Shown in pieces: positions 1 to 7,498 of a stretch of DNA of 64,000 nt (position 1 is the first letter of the stretch; each line of letters begins with the position of its first letter). The notes beneath the pieces were generated by a model. The model ran no database searches, was not told the DNA's origin, and saw nothing but the letters and a program-made list of their open reading frames with translations. The DNA is from Aureimonas flava (GTDB taxonomy: Bacteria > Pseudomonadota > Alphaproteobacteria > Rhizobiales > Rhizobiaceae), in NCBI RefSeq assembly GCF_003583935.1, contig NZ_QYRN01000005.1:186001-250000 (forward strand), in the 5' to 3' direction. The position numbers were made by a program, and so were the translations under genes.

Positions 1-636
1 GATCCCGCCGCGGCCGACATCGCCGCCATCCAGGCGCTCTACGGCGTCGCGGGACAGTCGATCGGCGGGACGGAGGGCGCGGATGTCCTCTACGGCAGCA
101 CGGGCGCGGATACGGTGTCCGCGTTCGGCGGGGACGATCTGATCTACGCATACGAGGGCAACGACCTCGTCTTCGGCAACCAGGGCAACGACACCATCCA
201 TGCCGGCGTCGGCAACGATCTCGTCTATGGCGGAAAGGACGACGACCAGCTCTTCGGCAACCAGGGCGACGACACCATTACCGGCAACATCGGCAACGAC
301 ACCGTGCACGGCGGGCAGGGGAACGACCTCGTCCATGGCGGCCGCGACGACGACTTCGTGTCGGGAGACCGTGGCAACGACACGCTGCACGGCGGCTTCG
401 GCAACGACACGCTGGCCGGCGGTTCGGGTGCGGACCTCTTCCTGTTCGACGCCGGGCACGGCAACGACATCATCCTCGACTTCAACGCTGCCGAAGGCGA
501 CCGCATGAACCTCGGCGGTCAGACCTACAGCATTTCCGAGAGCAGCGGGTCCGCCGTGCTCGGCCTGTCGGGCGGGGGCACGATCACCCTTCTGGGCGTG
601 ACGGCCGCCGCATTCGACGCCGCCGCCGTGGCCTGA
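1..636 (+). CDS. Secreted RTX calcium-binding protein, probably serralysin-type metalloprotease (3' end only)
   Basis: The gene enters from outside the window; the 211 visible residues are its C-terminal end. Residues 6-15 read [10 protein letters not shown], a motif found near the end of the protease domain of serralysins (M10 zinc proteases). From about residue 22 to 137 come roughly ten Gly/Asp-rich nonapeptides of the GGxGxDxxx type (for example GNQGNDTIH), which in this family bind calcium and form a beta roll. The last 70 residues, starting near [17 protein letters not shown], look like the uncleaved C-terminal type I secretion region. Export by an ABC/HlyD/TolC system is therefore expected, but none is in view. 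The HExxH catalytic helix lies outside the window, so a non-protease RTX protein cannot be excluded. The gene converges on emrA 76 bp away. Confidence 0.85.
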   Translation, partial: DPAAADIAAIQALYGVAGQSIGGTEGADVLYGSTGADTVSAFGGDDLIYAYEGNDLVFGNQGNDTIHAGVGNDLVYGGKDDDQLFGNQGDDTITGNIGNDTVHGGQGNDLVHGGRDDDFVSGDRGNDTLHGGFGNDTLAGGSGADLFLFDAGHGNDIILDFNAAEGDRMNLGGQTYSISESSGSAVLGLSGGGTITLLGVTAAAFDAAAVA

Positions 637-712
637 AGCGCCGGTCGGGCGAGGACCGCGTCGTTTCCTTGCAGGGGGCCGCGGCCGAAGCCGGCCGTCC
701 CCCCGCGGCTCC

Positions 713-1804
713 TCACCCTTGCGTCTCGTCCGCCGGAGCTGTCGGAGCGTTCCCTTCGTCGGTGCGCGCCTCGGCCGCCGTGTCGAGGCGCACCACCACC
801 GACATGCCGGGCACCAGCGCGCCCGCCGCCGCTTGGCCGGGATCGATCGAGATGCGCACCGGCAGGCGCTGAGCCACCTTGGTGAAATTGCCCGTGGCGT
901 TGTCGGGGCGCAGCACCGCGAATTCCGAGCCCGTGGCCGGCGCGAAGCGTTCGATGCGGCCCGACAGTCGCGCACCCCGCAGGGCGTCCACCGTGAAGTG
1001 GACGGGCTGGCCGACGGCCATGCCCGGAAGCTGGGTTTCCTTGAAGTTGGCGACCACCCAGACCGTTTCCGGCACGAGGCTCGTGAGCTGCGTTCCCGCC
1101 TGGACGAACTGGCCGAGCTTGACCCCGACCTCGCCGAGCCGCCCGCCCTTGGGCGCGAGGATGCGCGTGTTGGCGAGATCGATCTGAGCGAGCCGCACCG
1201 CCGCCTGCGCGCTCTGCACCGCCGCCTCCAGCGACTGGCGCGAGACGATCACCGTCTGGAGATCCTGGCGCGAGACCTCCAGCGAGGCGCGTGCCTGGTC
1301 GAGCGCCGCCGCCGCCTGGTCGCGCGTGCGGGTGGCGACGTCGAGGTCGCTTCCGGGCACGAAGCCCTGCCGGGCGAGCGGTGCGATGCGGGCGAAGTTT
1401 CCCTCCGCCGTGTCGAAGGCGGACCGGGCGCTGGCCACCGCCGCCTCGCTGGCCTTGACCTTGGCCTCGGCCGAGCGCCGGCCCTGGCGCGAATTGGCGA
1501 GCTGCGCCCGCTGCCCGTCCAGTGTCGCACGGGTCTGCGCCAGCTTCTGCGAGAAGATCCGGTCGTCGATGCGCGCGATGAGCTGGCTGGCGACGACGGT
1601 TTCGTAGTCCTGCACCGGCACCTCGACCACGGTGCCGGCGAGCTGCGGCGAGATCACGGTGACCTGTCCGCGCACATAGGCGTCCTCGGTGGTTTCGATG
1701 CTGGTGGCGAAGGGCGGGAGGCGCCAGGCGTAGAGAACCAGCGCGACGCCGGCGAGGCCGACGCAGACGGCGAACAGGGTGGAGAGGGCGCGGGACAGCT
1801 TCAT
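713..1804 (-). CDS. emrA: HlyD/EmrA-family membrane fusion protein of a multidrug efflux pump
   Basis: This 363-residue periplasmic adaptor should link the inner-membrane pump encoded upstream to an outer-membrane TolC channel. It has an N-terminal membrane anchor (about residues 7-28), a biotinyl-lipoyl-like half near TEDAYVRGQVTVISPQLAG, a long Ala/Gln/Arg-rich coiled coil (about 70-200), then the second lipoyl half and beta-barrel (ILAPKGGRLGEVGVKLGQ). The chosen ATG at 1804 gives MKLSRALSTLFAVCVG directly before the anchor. A longer frame from 1891 would overlap emrB but adds only a Pro/Arg-rich stretch. It is the last gene of a marR-emrB-emrA operon, an order reversed relative to E. coli emrAB. 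The substrate is unknown. Confidence 0.87.
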   Translation of the reverse strand: MKLSRALSTLFAVCVGLAGVALVLYAWRLPPFATSIETTEDAYVRGQVTVISPQLAGTVVEVPVQDYETVVASQLIARIDDRIFSQKLAQTRATLDGQRAQLANSRQGRRSAEAKVKASEAAVASARSAFDTAEGNFARIAPLARQGFVPGSDLDVATRTRDQAAAALDQARASLEVSRQDLQTVIVSRQSLEAAVQSAQAAVRLAQIDLANTRILAPKGGRLGEVGVKLGQFVQAGTQLTSLVPETVWVVANFKETQLPGMAVGQPVHFTVDALRGARLSGRIERFAPATGSEFAVLRPDNATGNFTKVAQRLPVRISIDPGQAAAGALVPGMSVVVRLDTAAEARTDEGNAPTAPADETQG

Positions 1805-1859
1805 CGGACGAACTTCGGCTGGGTGTCGGAACGGGGAGGGGGAGGGATTCGCGAGGGCT

Positions 1860-3578
1860 TCAGGCAGCAGCCGCCTCTCGGCGCGCCGCACGCCATCGGC
1901 CGAGATGGATCGCGGCCAGGTGCACGAGAAGCGCGGCGAGCCCCAGGGAGGCGAGAGCGGCGACGGCGAGGAAGGCGTCGTTATAGGCGAGGATGTTGGC
2001 CTGCCGGGTCGCCTGCGCGCTCAGCACCGCGAGCCCCTCGGCCTGGCGCAGCGCCGCGTCGGGCAGGACGGACGCATAGGCCGCGCCCGTCCTGGCGACG
2101 CGTGCGGCCACCACCGGATCCGACAGGACGACATTCTCGGCGATCTGGCTCGAATGGAACTTCTCCCGGATCGTCACGAAGGTGCGGAACAGCGCCGAGC
2201 CCATCGCGCCGCCGAGCGACTGCGTCGTCAGGAACACGATCAGGAAGGACAGGATGTAGTTCATCCCGCGCTTCATGGCCGAGGTGAACCCGACCGCCAG
2301 CGCGGGGGGCAGGAACAGGACGCCCGCCGCCGAGATCAGCCCCTGGCTGAGATACATCCCCTCGGGGCCGGTCAGCGCGGTGGCGCGCGAATCCATCAGC
2401 GATCCCGCGATCAGGCAGCACAGCGCGACGATGTGGATGTAGGGCGCACGGCCCGGACGCACGATGAGCGTGCACAGGAGCCCCGCGGCAACGCCCGAGG
2501 CGATCATCACGAGGTAGAGCGTCGCCATCTGTTCGTTGCGCAGGCCCAGCACCTGGAAGAAGCCGTTGGCACCGCTCGTCTGCTCCGACAGGAGCAGCCG
2601 GAACAGAAGCAGGGTGCCGGCGAAGTGCACGATCTCCCGGGAGGTGATCCAGCGAATGTCGATCAGCGGGTTGGCGCGGTTCAGCTCCACCACCACGGCG
2701 ACCGTCAGGCTCGCGATGCCGAGCGCCAGGAGCGCGCCGATCCACGGCGCCTCCAGCCACCAGTAGAACGGGCCCACCGTCGCCACCACCGCGAGCGAAC
2801 CGAGGCCGACGGCGATGAACACGTAGTTCACGACGTCCATCCGCTCGATCACCGGCGTCTTCGGCGGCGAGTTCAGCGGCAGCAGGCGGATGAACCCGAA
2901 GCTGACCAGAGCGAGCGCGGTCTCCAGGAGAAACAGGCCGTTCCAGCCGCCGAGATCGAGAAGGCGCGGCGACACGAGACGCGCCAGCGGAGCTGCGATG
3001 GACAGGTTCGTCATCGCCAGGCTGACGCCCACCGTCATCTTCCGCTCCGGCGGGAAGGACTCCAGCATGTAGAGGAAGGCGAGCGACGACATCGGCGAGG
3101 CCGCGACGCCGGCGAAGAAGCGCACCACGATCGCCGACTGGATGTCGTCCACCACGAGATGCAGCGACGCGACTCCGACGAAGGCGACGATCGCGTAGGT
3201 CGCGAACAAGCGCAGGCCGAACTGCGCGCGCACCTTGGTCAGGAACAGCGTCATGCTGACATTGGGCGCAAGATAGGCGGCCGAAAGCCACACGGTCTCG
3301 TTCAGCGTGGCGCCGAGCGGCCCCTGGATCTGATAGAGATTGGCGGTGACGAGGTTGAGCCCGAGCCCCTGCGTCATCGCGATCAGGGTCGAGGCGAGGA
3401 TGTAGAGCGCGGCCCGCCCGGCCGGCTTCGGCACGAAGGGGGCAGGCGCCGGCATCGGCGCGCCCCGGCGGCTGGACCGCGGCGCTTCAGGCGGGGTGCC
3501 GTCCGGCGCCGTGTCCGCGGGGGCGGGGCCGCCGACCTGGGCTGTCGCGCGTGCGGCATTCGCAGGCTCGTCGGTCAT
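1860..3578 (-). CDS. emrB: DHA2-family MFS multidrug transporter (EmrB-like)
   Basis: This 572-residue polytopic inner-membrane protein should be a drug:proton antiporter of the 14-helix DHA2 family. It has a Pro/Ala-rich cytoplasmic N-terminus (about 50 residues) and then alternating hydrophobic segments from RAALYILASTLIAMTQG to the C-terminal LAVAALASLGLAALLVHL. A periplasmic-loop-like stretch (TIREKFHSSQIAENV) precedes the last helix, as in EmrB relatives. The ATG at 3578 overlaps the marR stop by 4 bp (ATGA), which fixes the start and implies translational coupling. A much longer frame reading upstream through marR is a shadow. It works with the downstream adaptor EmrA. Substrates cannot be read from the sequence. 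Confidence 0.88.
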   Translation of the reverse strand: MTDEPANAARATAQVGGPAPADTAPDGTPPEAPRSSRRGAPMPAPAPFVPKPAGRAALYILASTLIAMTQGLGLNLVTANLYQIQGPLGATLNETVWLSAAYLAPNVSMTLFLTKVRAQFGLRLFATYAIVAFVGVASLHLVVDDIQSAIVVRFFAGVAASPMSSLAFLYMLESFPPERKMTVGVSLAMTNLSIAAPLARLVSPRLLDLGGWNGLFLLETALALVSFGFIRLLPLNSPPKTPVIERMDVVNYVFIAVGLGSLAVVATVGPFYWWLEAPWIGALLALGIASLTVAVVVELNRANPLIDIRWITSREIVHFAGTLLLFRLLLSEQTSGANGFFQVLGLRNEQMATLYLVMIASGVAAGLLCTLIVRPGRAPYIHIVALCCLIAGSLMDSRATALTGPEGMYLSQGLISAAGVLFLPPALAVGFTSAMKRGMNYILSFLIVFLTTQSLGGAMGSALFRTFVTIREKFHSSQIAENVVLSDPVVAARVARTGAAYASVLPDAALRQAEGLAVLSAQATRQANILAYNDAFLAVAALASLGLAALLVHLAAIHLGRWRAARREAAAA

Positions 3579-4033
3579 TTCCCGCCTCCCTCGACCGGCC
3601 CGTCCAGCGTGTCGGCGATGGCGCGCAGTACGCCGAGCGCCGCCTCTAGCGCGGCCGCGTCGCTGCCGGCGAGGATCGTCTCCCGCAGGCGCCGGGAGAT
3701 CGCGGCCACGACCTCCGCCTGGCAGGCGCCGCGTTCGGTGAGTTCCACATGCTTGGCGCGCCGGTCTCCGGTCACCGCGCGGCGGGCGATGAGGCCGAGC
3801 GTCTCCATGCCGTCGAGGAGCCGGACCACCGTCGGACCTTCCAGTTCGAGCTCGGCCGCGAGATCGGCCTGGCGCAGGGGCTGGCGATCCGCCAGCACCG
3901 CGAGGACGCGGGCGCGGGGATAGGTCAGCCCATGCCGCATGACCTCGGCGTTGAAGCGCGTGCGCAGCTTGCGTGCGGTCTTCACGAGCGTTTCGGTGAA
4001 AGCGGCCTCGAGGAGGGGATCGGCGGGCGTCAT
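3575..4033 (-). CDS. MarR-family transcriptional regulator
   Basis: This 152-residue protein is of normal MarR length. It has a winged helix-turn-helix in the middle (residues about 45-110, including LRQADLAAELELEGPTVV and the wing GDRRAKHVELTERG), flanked by N- and C-terminal dimerisation helices. MarR proteins usually repress adjacent efflux genes until a phenolic or lipophilic ligand binds. Here the gene is first in an operon with emrB and emrA and overlaps emrB by 4 bp, so autoregulation of the whole operon is the natural inference. A short inverted repeat lies between the probable -35 and -10 boxes just upstream. No effector can be deduced. Confidence 0.88.
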   Translation of the reverse strand: MTPADPLLEAAFTETLVKTARKLRTRFNAEVMRHGLTYPRARVLAVLADRQPLRQADLAAELELEGPTVVRLLDGMETLGLIARRAVTGDRRAKHVELTERGACQAEVVAAISRRLRETILAGSDAAALEAALGVLRAIADTLDGPVEGGGK

Positions 4034-4039
4034 GCGGCG

Positions 4040-4068
4040 GATATAGATAGCGCACTATCGATAAGCAA
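4040..4068 (-). promoter_or_regulatory. Putative marR-emrBA promoter with embedded operator
   Basis: On the minus strand TTGCTT (4068-4063) and TATATC (4045-4040) are separated by exactly 17 bp. The spacer holds the inverted repeat GATAG-4 nt-CTATC (4046-4059), a plausible MarR operator. The -10 box ends only 6 bp before the ATG, so the transcript may be leaderless or nearly so. This is inference from the sequence alone. Confidence 0.45.
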
Positions 4069-4136
4069 GGCATCGATATTCGCCGAGGGGGCATGGATCG
4101 CCTCCGCGTGGATCTCGCGGCGCTCGGTCTTCCGCC

Positions 4137-4460
4137 TCAGCGGGGCTTGCGTGTCGGCGCGTGGAAGTCCGGCGGCTTGTCGGCGATCCAGCGCAGGAAG
4201 CGGGCAAGTCCCGGCTCGGCCGACAAAGGCACGCCGTTTTCGGCATGCCGTTCGAGGTCGGCGTTGCTGAAGCAGGCATGAAGCGTGCGATGGCAGATCG
4301 GATGCACGGGGACGGTGTCCCTGCCGCCCCGGCTCTTCGGCACGGGATGATGCCATTCGACTCGGGCGCCGAGGGGGCGGGCGCAGAGCCAGCACGAGAC
4401 CGGCTCGGGCACCGCCGGCACCGCGTCCTCGCTCCATCGGCCCCGATGCTTCCTCGCCAC
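4137..4460 (-). CDS. HNH endonuclease family protein
   Basis: This 107-residue protein has a compact HNH/zinc-finger layout: Cys23 and Cys26 (CWLC), the metal-binding and catalytic pair His37-His38 (EWHHPVPKSRGG), and HPICH with His53, Cys56 and His57. This order matches stand-alone HNH proteins common in Alphaproteobacteria, whose C-terminus has the form RFLRWIADKPPDFHAPTR. The natural role of this group is not established. The GTG at 4460 is preferred because GGAGAAGG sits 5 bp upstream and homology-like sequence begins there. An ATG at 4649 would add 63 low-complexity residues. The gene stands alone between the emr operon and tRNA-Thr. Confidence 0.75.
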   Translation of the reverse strand: MARKHRGRWSEDAVPAVPEPVSCWLCARPLGARVEWHHPVPKSRGGRDTVPVHPICHRTLHACFSNADLERHAENGVPLSAEPGLARFLRWIADKPPDFHAPTRKPR

Positions 4461-4713
4461 CGCACCCTTCTCCGGTCGTACGCCACCGCAGATGCGGCAC
4501 CGACCGGCAGGGATCAATGGGGCGCTCCGACGCAGAGCCGCGCCTTCGGCGGCCGGTGCGGCGCACGTTGAGTGTGGTACCCGTCGAGCCGCGCCTGCGA
4601 AACCCTTTCGCGCAAATGCGAAGAGGGTGCGAGGCCGTTCGGCGGACATCCCGCCGCGAGGCGTTAGCCGTTACGGCGTCGTTCCGAGGGGATGCAATGG
4701 TGTGGGGGAGGGC

Positions 4714-4788
4714 TGGTGCTGCGAGAGAGGATTGAACTCTCGACCTCTCCATTACCAATGGAGTGCTCTACCACTGAGCTACCGCAGC
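4714..4788 (-). tRNA. tRNA-Thr (anticodon GGT)
   Basis: The minus strand folds as a complete cloverleaf. The acceptor stem GCTGCGG pairs with the 3' CTCGCAGC end (one G-T pair), the D arm is GCTCAGTGGTAGAGC, the anticodon loop TTGGTAA carries GGT, the T loop is TTCAATC, and the discriminator A is followed by encoded CCA. It is 75 nt including CCA. Confidence 0.96.
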
Positions 4789-4803
4789 TGGCCGACGGCG
4801 GCT

Positions 4804-4832
4804 CTATTGCCATAGGCTGGCGGGGAGCGCAA
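4804..4832 (-). promoter_or_regulatory. Possible promoter of tRNA-Thr
   Basis: On the minus strand TTGCGC (4832-4827) and CAATAG (4809-4804) are 17 bp apart and end 15 bp before the mature 5' end of the tRNA. Both boxes are only partial matches to the housekeeping consensus. Confidence 0.35.
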
Positions 4833-4876
4833 GGCGTGTCGTGCGGCGGTTTTTTCGCGACCCGCCACGCGGGGGC

Positions 4877-4905
4877 TGGACAGGTCGTCGGACCCTGACT
4901 ATAAG
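4877..4905 (+). promoter_or_regulatory. Promoter of tRNA-Phe
   Basis: TGGACA (4877-4882) and TATAAG (4900-4905) are separated by 17 bp, close to the sigma-70 consensus. They lie 45 bp upstream of the mature tRNA-Phe 5' end. The spacing and match make this the clearest promoter in the window. Confidence 0.6.
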
Positions 4906-4950
4906 GCGCGAACCGAACGAAGCGACCCACCGGGCCGCCTTTCGGACGGC

Positions 4951-5026
4951 GCCCAAGTAGCTCAGTTGGTAGAGCATGCGACTGAAAATCGCAGTGTCGG
5001 TGGTTCGATTCCGCCCTTGGGCACCA
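4951..5026 (+). tRNA. tRNA-Phe (anticodon GAA)
   Basis: This is a complete 76-nt tRNA with encoded CCA. The acceptor stem GCCCAAG pairs with CTTGGGC, the D arm is GCTCAGTTGGTAGAGC, the anticodon loop CTGAAAA carries GAA, and the T loop is TTCGATT. Its last 15 nt are part of an 18-bp repeat also present at 15269, marking it as the attachment site of the element to its right. The tRNA remains intact. Confidence 0.97.
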
Positions 5027-5029
5027 TTC
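5012..5029 (+). repeat. Left attachment repeat in the tRNA-Phe 3' end
   Basis: The 18-bp sequence cgcccttgggcaccattc covers the 3' half of the T arm, the acceptor end and CCA of tRNA-Phe plus three bases. An exact copy is at 15269-15286. The flanking bases differ (c/a on the left, a/c on the right), so 18 bp is the full identity core. Confidence 0.88.
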
Positions 5030-5032
5030 ATT

Positions 5033-6157
5033 TTAATTCTCGTTTGATTGCAGTGCGTTGGAGCGGGAATTTGTCCCACTCTGCTCTTTTGCGTCTTTTG
5101 GTGGGACTTTTGCGGCCCCTGAAAGTTTCGCCCCGGCGCTTCCGGCAATCGTCCGCTGCCGCGCCCCGCGCGTGTAGCGATCGATCTCCTTCGATGTGGT
5201 GTGGCCGGTGATCGACATGATCTGCCGATCCGTGCATCCCAGCTCAGCCATCCGCGAAGCCGCTGCCTTACGCAGTCCGTGCGGTGCGCAATGCCCGACC
5301 CCGGCGTCCCGGCACCACTTTTTGAAGCGGTTGTAGAACGAGGTCCCCGACGCGAAGGGGCGGCCGAACTCGGAGACGAGAAACGTCTCCTCACCAAGCT
5401 TCGAAGCGTCGAGGATCCGCTGCAACTCGTCGATGATCGGAATGCCGAGATCGACCGGCTTGCGGTTCCGGTTCTTGTTCTGCCGGAAAACGAGCCAACG
5501 CTCGCCCTCGATTTCCTCCACATGCTGCGGCCCGAAGAGGCGAACGTCCTCCCGGCGCTGGGCGGTGTAGAGGAGCAGGGCGAGCGCCAGGCGCGCCTTG
5601 GAGCCGACAGGATGCCGATCCTCGTAGGCGTCGATCTCCTTCAGCGTCCATGCGTGAAAGCCGTCCGGATTGCCCTTCAGATAGGCAACATCGGCCGCGT
5701 GGTTGCGATCGACGATCTCGTCCTCAATCGCGAACTTGTAGAGCTGCCGAAGCGCCTTCACCATGGCGTTCGCGGCTTCCGGTCGATCCGCCTCGATGTC
5801 TTGCCGGCGCCGAATGTGAACGGGCCGCATCTTCGCGAAAGGCTTTTCGCCTTCCTTCTCGCACAGCCGTTCAAGGATGCCCCGGCGCACGCGCTGCGTG
5901 ACAGGCTCCAGTCCACGGAAAGCCGCGCTTTGGAAGTAGCGAACGCACACCCAGCGGAGCGAGCCTTCGCCGATCGTCGCCGCTGTGGCCTTTGGCTTCA
6001 GGCGACCTGCGACGGCCGCCTGATAGTCCTCCAGGAAGTCCGCCGACCCTGCCGGGCCGCGCAGGCGGATCTTCCGGCCGCCCGGCTTGCGGTAGTAGAT
6101 CCGCACGTTTCCATGACGATCCACGTCTTCAACGACATGGCGAAAACTGCCCTTCAT
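5033..6157 (-). CDS. int: Tyrosine recombinase/phage integrase
   Basis: This 374-residue site-specific recombinase should insert and excise the element at tRNA-Phe. Catalytic signature residues are visible: Arg201 (TAQRRED), His293 and Arg296 (APHGLRKAA), His319 (ITGHTTS) and the nucleophile Tyr328 (IDRYTR). The N-terminal half holds the arm- and core-binding domains. The C-terminal 40 residues are a polar tail. The TAA stop lies 4 bp from the left attachment repeat, so the gene end reaches the attL core. Its ATG overlaps the stop of the AlpA-type gene by 4 bp, so the two are co-translated. Confidence 0.93.
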   Translation of the reverse strand: MKGSFRHVVEDVDRHGNVRIYYRKPGGRKIRLRGPAGSADFLEDYQAAVAGRLKPKATAATIGEGSLRWVCVRYFQSAAFRGLEPVTQRVRRGILERLCEKEGEKPFAKMRPVHIRRRQDIEADRPEAANAMVKALRQLYKFAIEDEIVDRNHAADVAYLKGNPDGFHAWTLKEIDAYEDRHPVGSKARLALALLLYTAQRREDVRLFGPQHVEEIEGERWLVFRQNKNRNRKPVDLGIPIIDELQRILDASKLGEETFLVSEFGRPFASGTSFYNRFKKWCRDAGVGHCAPHGLRKAAASRMAELGCTDRQIMSITGHTTSKEIDRYTRGARQRTIAGSAGAKLSGAAKVPPKDAKEQSGTNSRSNALQSNEN

Positions 6158-6408
6158 CGCGCCCTCGGCGCTTCGGGGAGATCATCCCACTCGTTCACGA
6201 CGCGGGCCGCTTCGTCCGGAAGGTCGTCGATTGCGGCGTCTAGGCGGTGCACGTCCCAAAGACGACGAGTGCCGACCCGTTTTGCCTTCGGCATCACGCC
6301 GGACCTGACCAGTTCGTCGAATTTGGTGGCGCCGATGCCAGCGTAGGCAGCCGCCACCTCACGATTAACCAGCCGAGGCGCCAGAGGGGAGGGGCGCCTT
6401 TCAGGCAT
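6154..6408 (-). CDS. AlpA/excisionase-type helix-turn-helix protein
   Basis: This 84-residue protein has a MerR-like winged-helix core (about residues 14-60: LVNREVAAAYAGIGATKF through GTRRLWDVHRLDAAID), the layout of excisionases and AlpA-type regulators next to integrases. It likely directs excision by bending attachment-site DNA or regulates int. Its ATG overlaps the stop of the upstream 242-residue gene by 8 bp, and its stop overlaps the int start by 4 bp, so these three genes form one operon. Whether it acts mainly on DNA architecture or transcription cannot be told. Confidence 0.7.
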   Translation of the reverse strand: MPERRPSPLAPRLVNREVAAAYAGIGATKFDELVRSGVMPKAKRVGTRRLWDVHRLDAAIDDLPDEAARVVNEWDDLPEAPRAR

Positions 6409-7129
6409 GGACCCCGCCTTCCGGGCTCGAGAGAGCGGCGAAAATCAGGTCCATATGCTTTTCGCTGGGAAGCACGTGCGCTCCGAAGCCATGGTCGGAC
6501 TTGATGAAGTCGCAGTACTGCCAGACCTCCCGGAGCGTGCGCGGACGATAGGCCAGCACAGCATCGAGCGCCGCGTGCATCGCCGCTTCAGCTGCATTTT
6601 CGCGCGCTTCCGCCGCGGGCAAACCCATCGTTGCCGCGCGCTGCTCTACCGCCTCGTAGCCTGAACTCAGTCGCTTCATGTTCTCAGCCCTCTCGGCGAG
6701 AGCCATGTTGAGCGATCGCTCAATGTCCCGATCTGTAGCGGGGCCGGAAACAAGGCGCACGAGATCGTTGATCGCCCTCGCAGCGCGACCGTGGACGACA
6801 TTGGCGTGCACTTCATTGCTGTCAGCTATTGTGATCTGCCAAGGCGTCTGGCCGCTGCACTCGACCACAACGGGATCGGTACGCAGGCTGTCCCGATAGG
6901 CCTTCGTCAGCGCACCGCACTGCTCTTCAGCTTCGGCCCATTCCGTCTCGGCGGCAATGTAGCGCTGGATCAGCTTGTCCAAGTCGGAAGGGATTCCCGC
7001 CGCAGACGCCAGCGCCGCCGTCGAGCTAGCGGCGAGGGCCAGCGCGCCGATGCTGGCGAGCGCGTCACGGCGTGTGAAGCCTTGACCTTTGATTTCCGGC
7101 TGGGCCGTCGTATATTCGACCGTGTTCAT
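6401..7129 (-). CDS. Uncharacterised protein with twin-arginine-like N-terminus
   Basis: This 242-residue product is not recognised. Residues about 19-43 (TRRDALASIGALALAAS then STAALASA) resemble a short Tat signal: two arginines, a weakly hydrophobic Ala/Leu core and a possible AxA cleavage site. The rest is mainly helical and acidic with many Glu/Ala (AAETEWAEAEEQCGALTKAY; EARENAAEAAMHAALDAVLA). The ATG at 7129 has AGGA 7 bp upstream and is preferred over an ATG at 7174. It is the first gene of the operon with the AlpA-type gene and int. A phage-related or host-surface role is possible but there is no direct evidence. Confidence 0.65.
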   Translation of the reverse strand: MNTVEYTTAQPEIKGQGFTRRDALASIGALALAASSTAALASAAGIPSDLDKLIQRYIAAETEWAEAEEQCGALTKAYRDSLRTDPVVVECSGQTPWQITIADSNEVHANVVHGRAARAINDLVRLVSGPATDRDIERSLNMALAERAENMKRLSSGYEAVEQRAATMGLPAAEARENAAEAAMHAALDAVLAYRPRTLREVWQYCDFIKSDHGFGAHVLPSEKHMDLIFAALSSPEGGVHA

Positions 7130-7190
7130 CTGATTTCCTGACTTGATTGGATGGACATTCGATCGCTGCTCCAACAGCGATCGGCGGATA

Positions 7191-7385
7191 TCAGACGGCC
7201 GATGCGCTCTTGCCGGAGCGGTCGGCCGTTTCCGTCTCGATGACGTTCTTCTCCAAGATCAACACGATCTCTGCGTTCATGCTGCGCCGGTTCAAGGCTG
7301 CTTGGATCTTCAAGCTGTCGCGCAATCCATCAGGCAAGCGAATGTTAAATTGCTCGGATCGGCGAGAGATTGCGGGCTGTGCCAC
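7191..7385 (-). CDS. Arc-type ribbon-helix-helix DNA-binding protein
   Basis: This 64-residue protein has a single Arc/MetJ fold: the N-terminal strand EQFNIRLPDGL, helix A (RDSLKIQAALNR) and helix B (RSMNAEIVLILEKN). The NAEIV segment is the Arc-family helix signature. RHH proteins bind DNA as dimers of dimers using the strand pair. It is transcribed away from a second Arc-type gene across a 113-bp gap with inverted repeats, an arrangement like phage switch regions. It may control int/AlpA or the cargo genes, or act as an antitoxin, but no toxin partner is adjacent. Confidence 0.75.
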   Translation of the reverse strand: MAQPAISRRSEQFNIRLPDGLRDSLKIQAALNRRSMNAEIVLILEKNVIETETADRSGKSASAV

Positions 7386-7423
7386 GGTGCATGTTCCCCT
7401 AGCTGATTACTACGTCAGCGAAG

Positions 7424-7438
7424 CTAGTGGAATACTAG
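7424..7438. promoter_or_regulatory. Candidate operator between divergent Arc-type genes
   Basis: The perfect inverted repeat CTAGT-GGAAT-ACTAG lies in the 113-bp gap between the two RHH genes. A wider pair, CTAGC (7410-7414) and GCTAG (7423-7427), and two TACGTsA boxes (near 7411 and 7472) add to the symmetry. RHH repressors typically bind such short sites. Confidence 0.4.
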
Positions 7439-7498
7439 GGTTGCGGCAAGCGCTTTTTGATAGTTTTTCACTACGTGACGCAGAGGGGGCGATGATCG

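Noticed and set aside
115-636. Separate small RTX protein starting at a GTG at position 115
   Set aside because: The same frame is open to the first base of the window and carries the serralysin-type DIAAIQ.LYG motif and earlier repeats, so the gene is longer.
1779-3923. Long open frame on the plus strand antisense to emrB and marR (714 codons)
   Set aside because: Arg/His/Gln-rich translation with no domain; it is the usual mirror frame in high-GC DNA opposite a clear MFS transporter.
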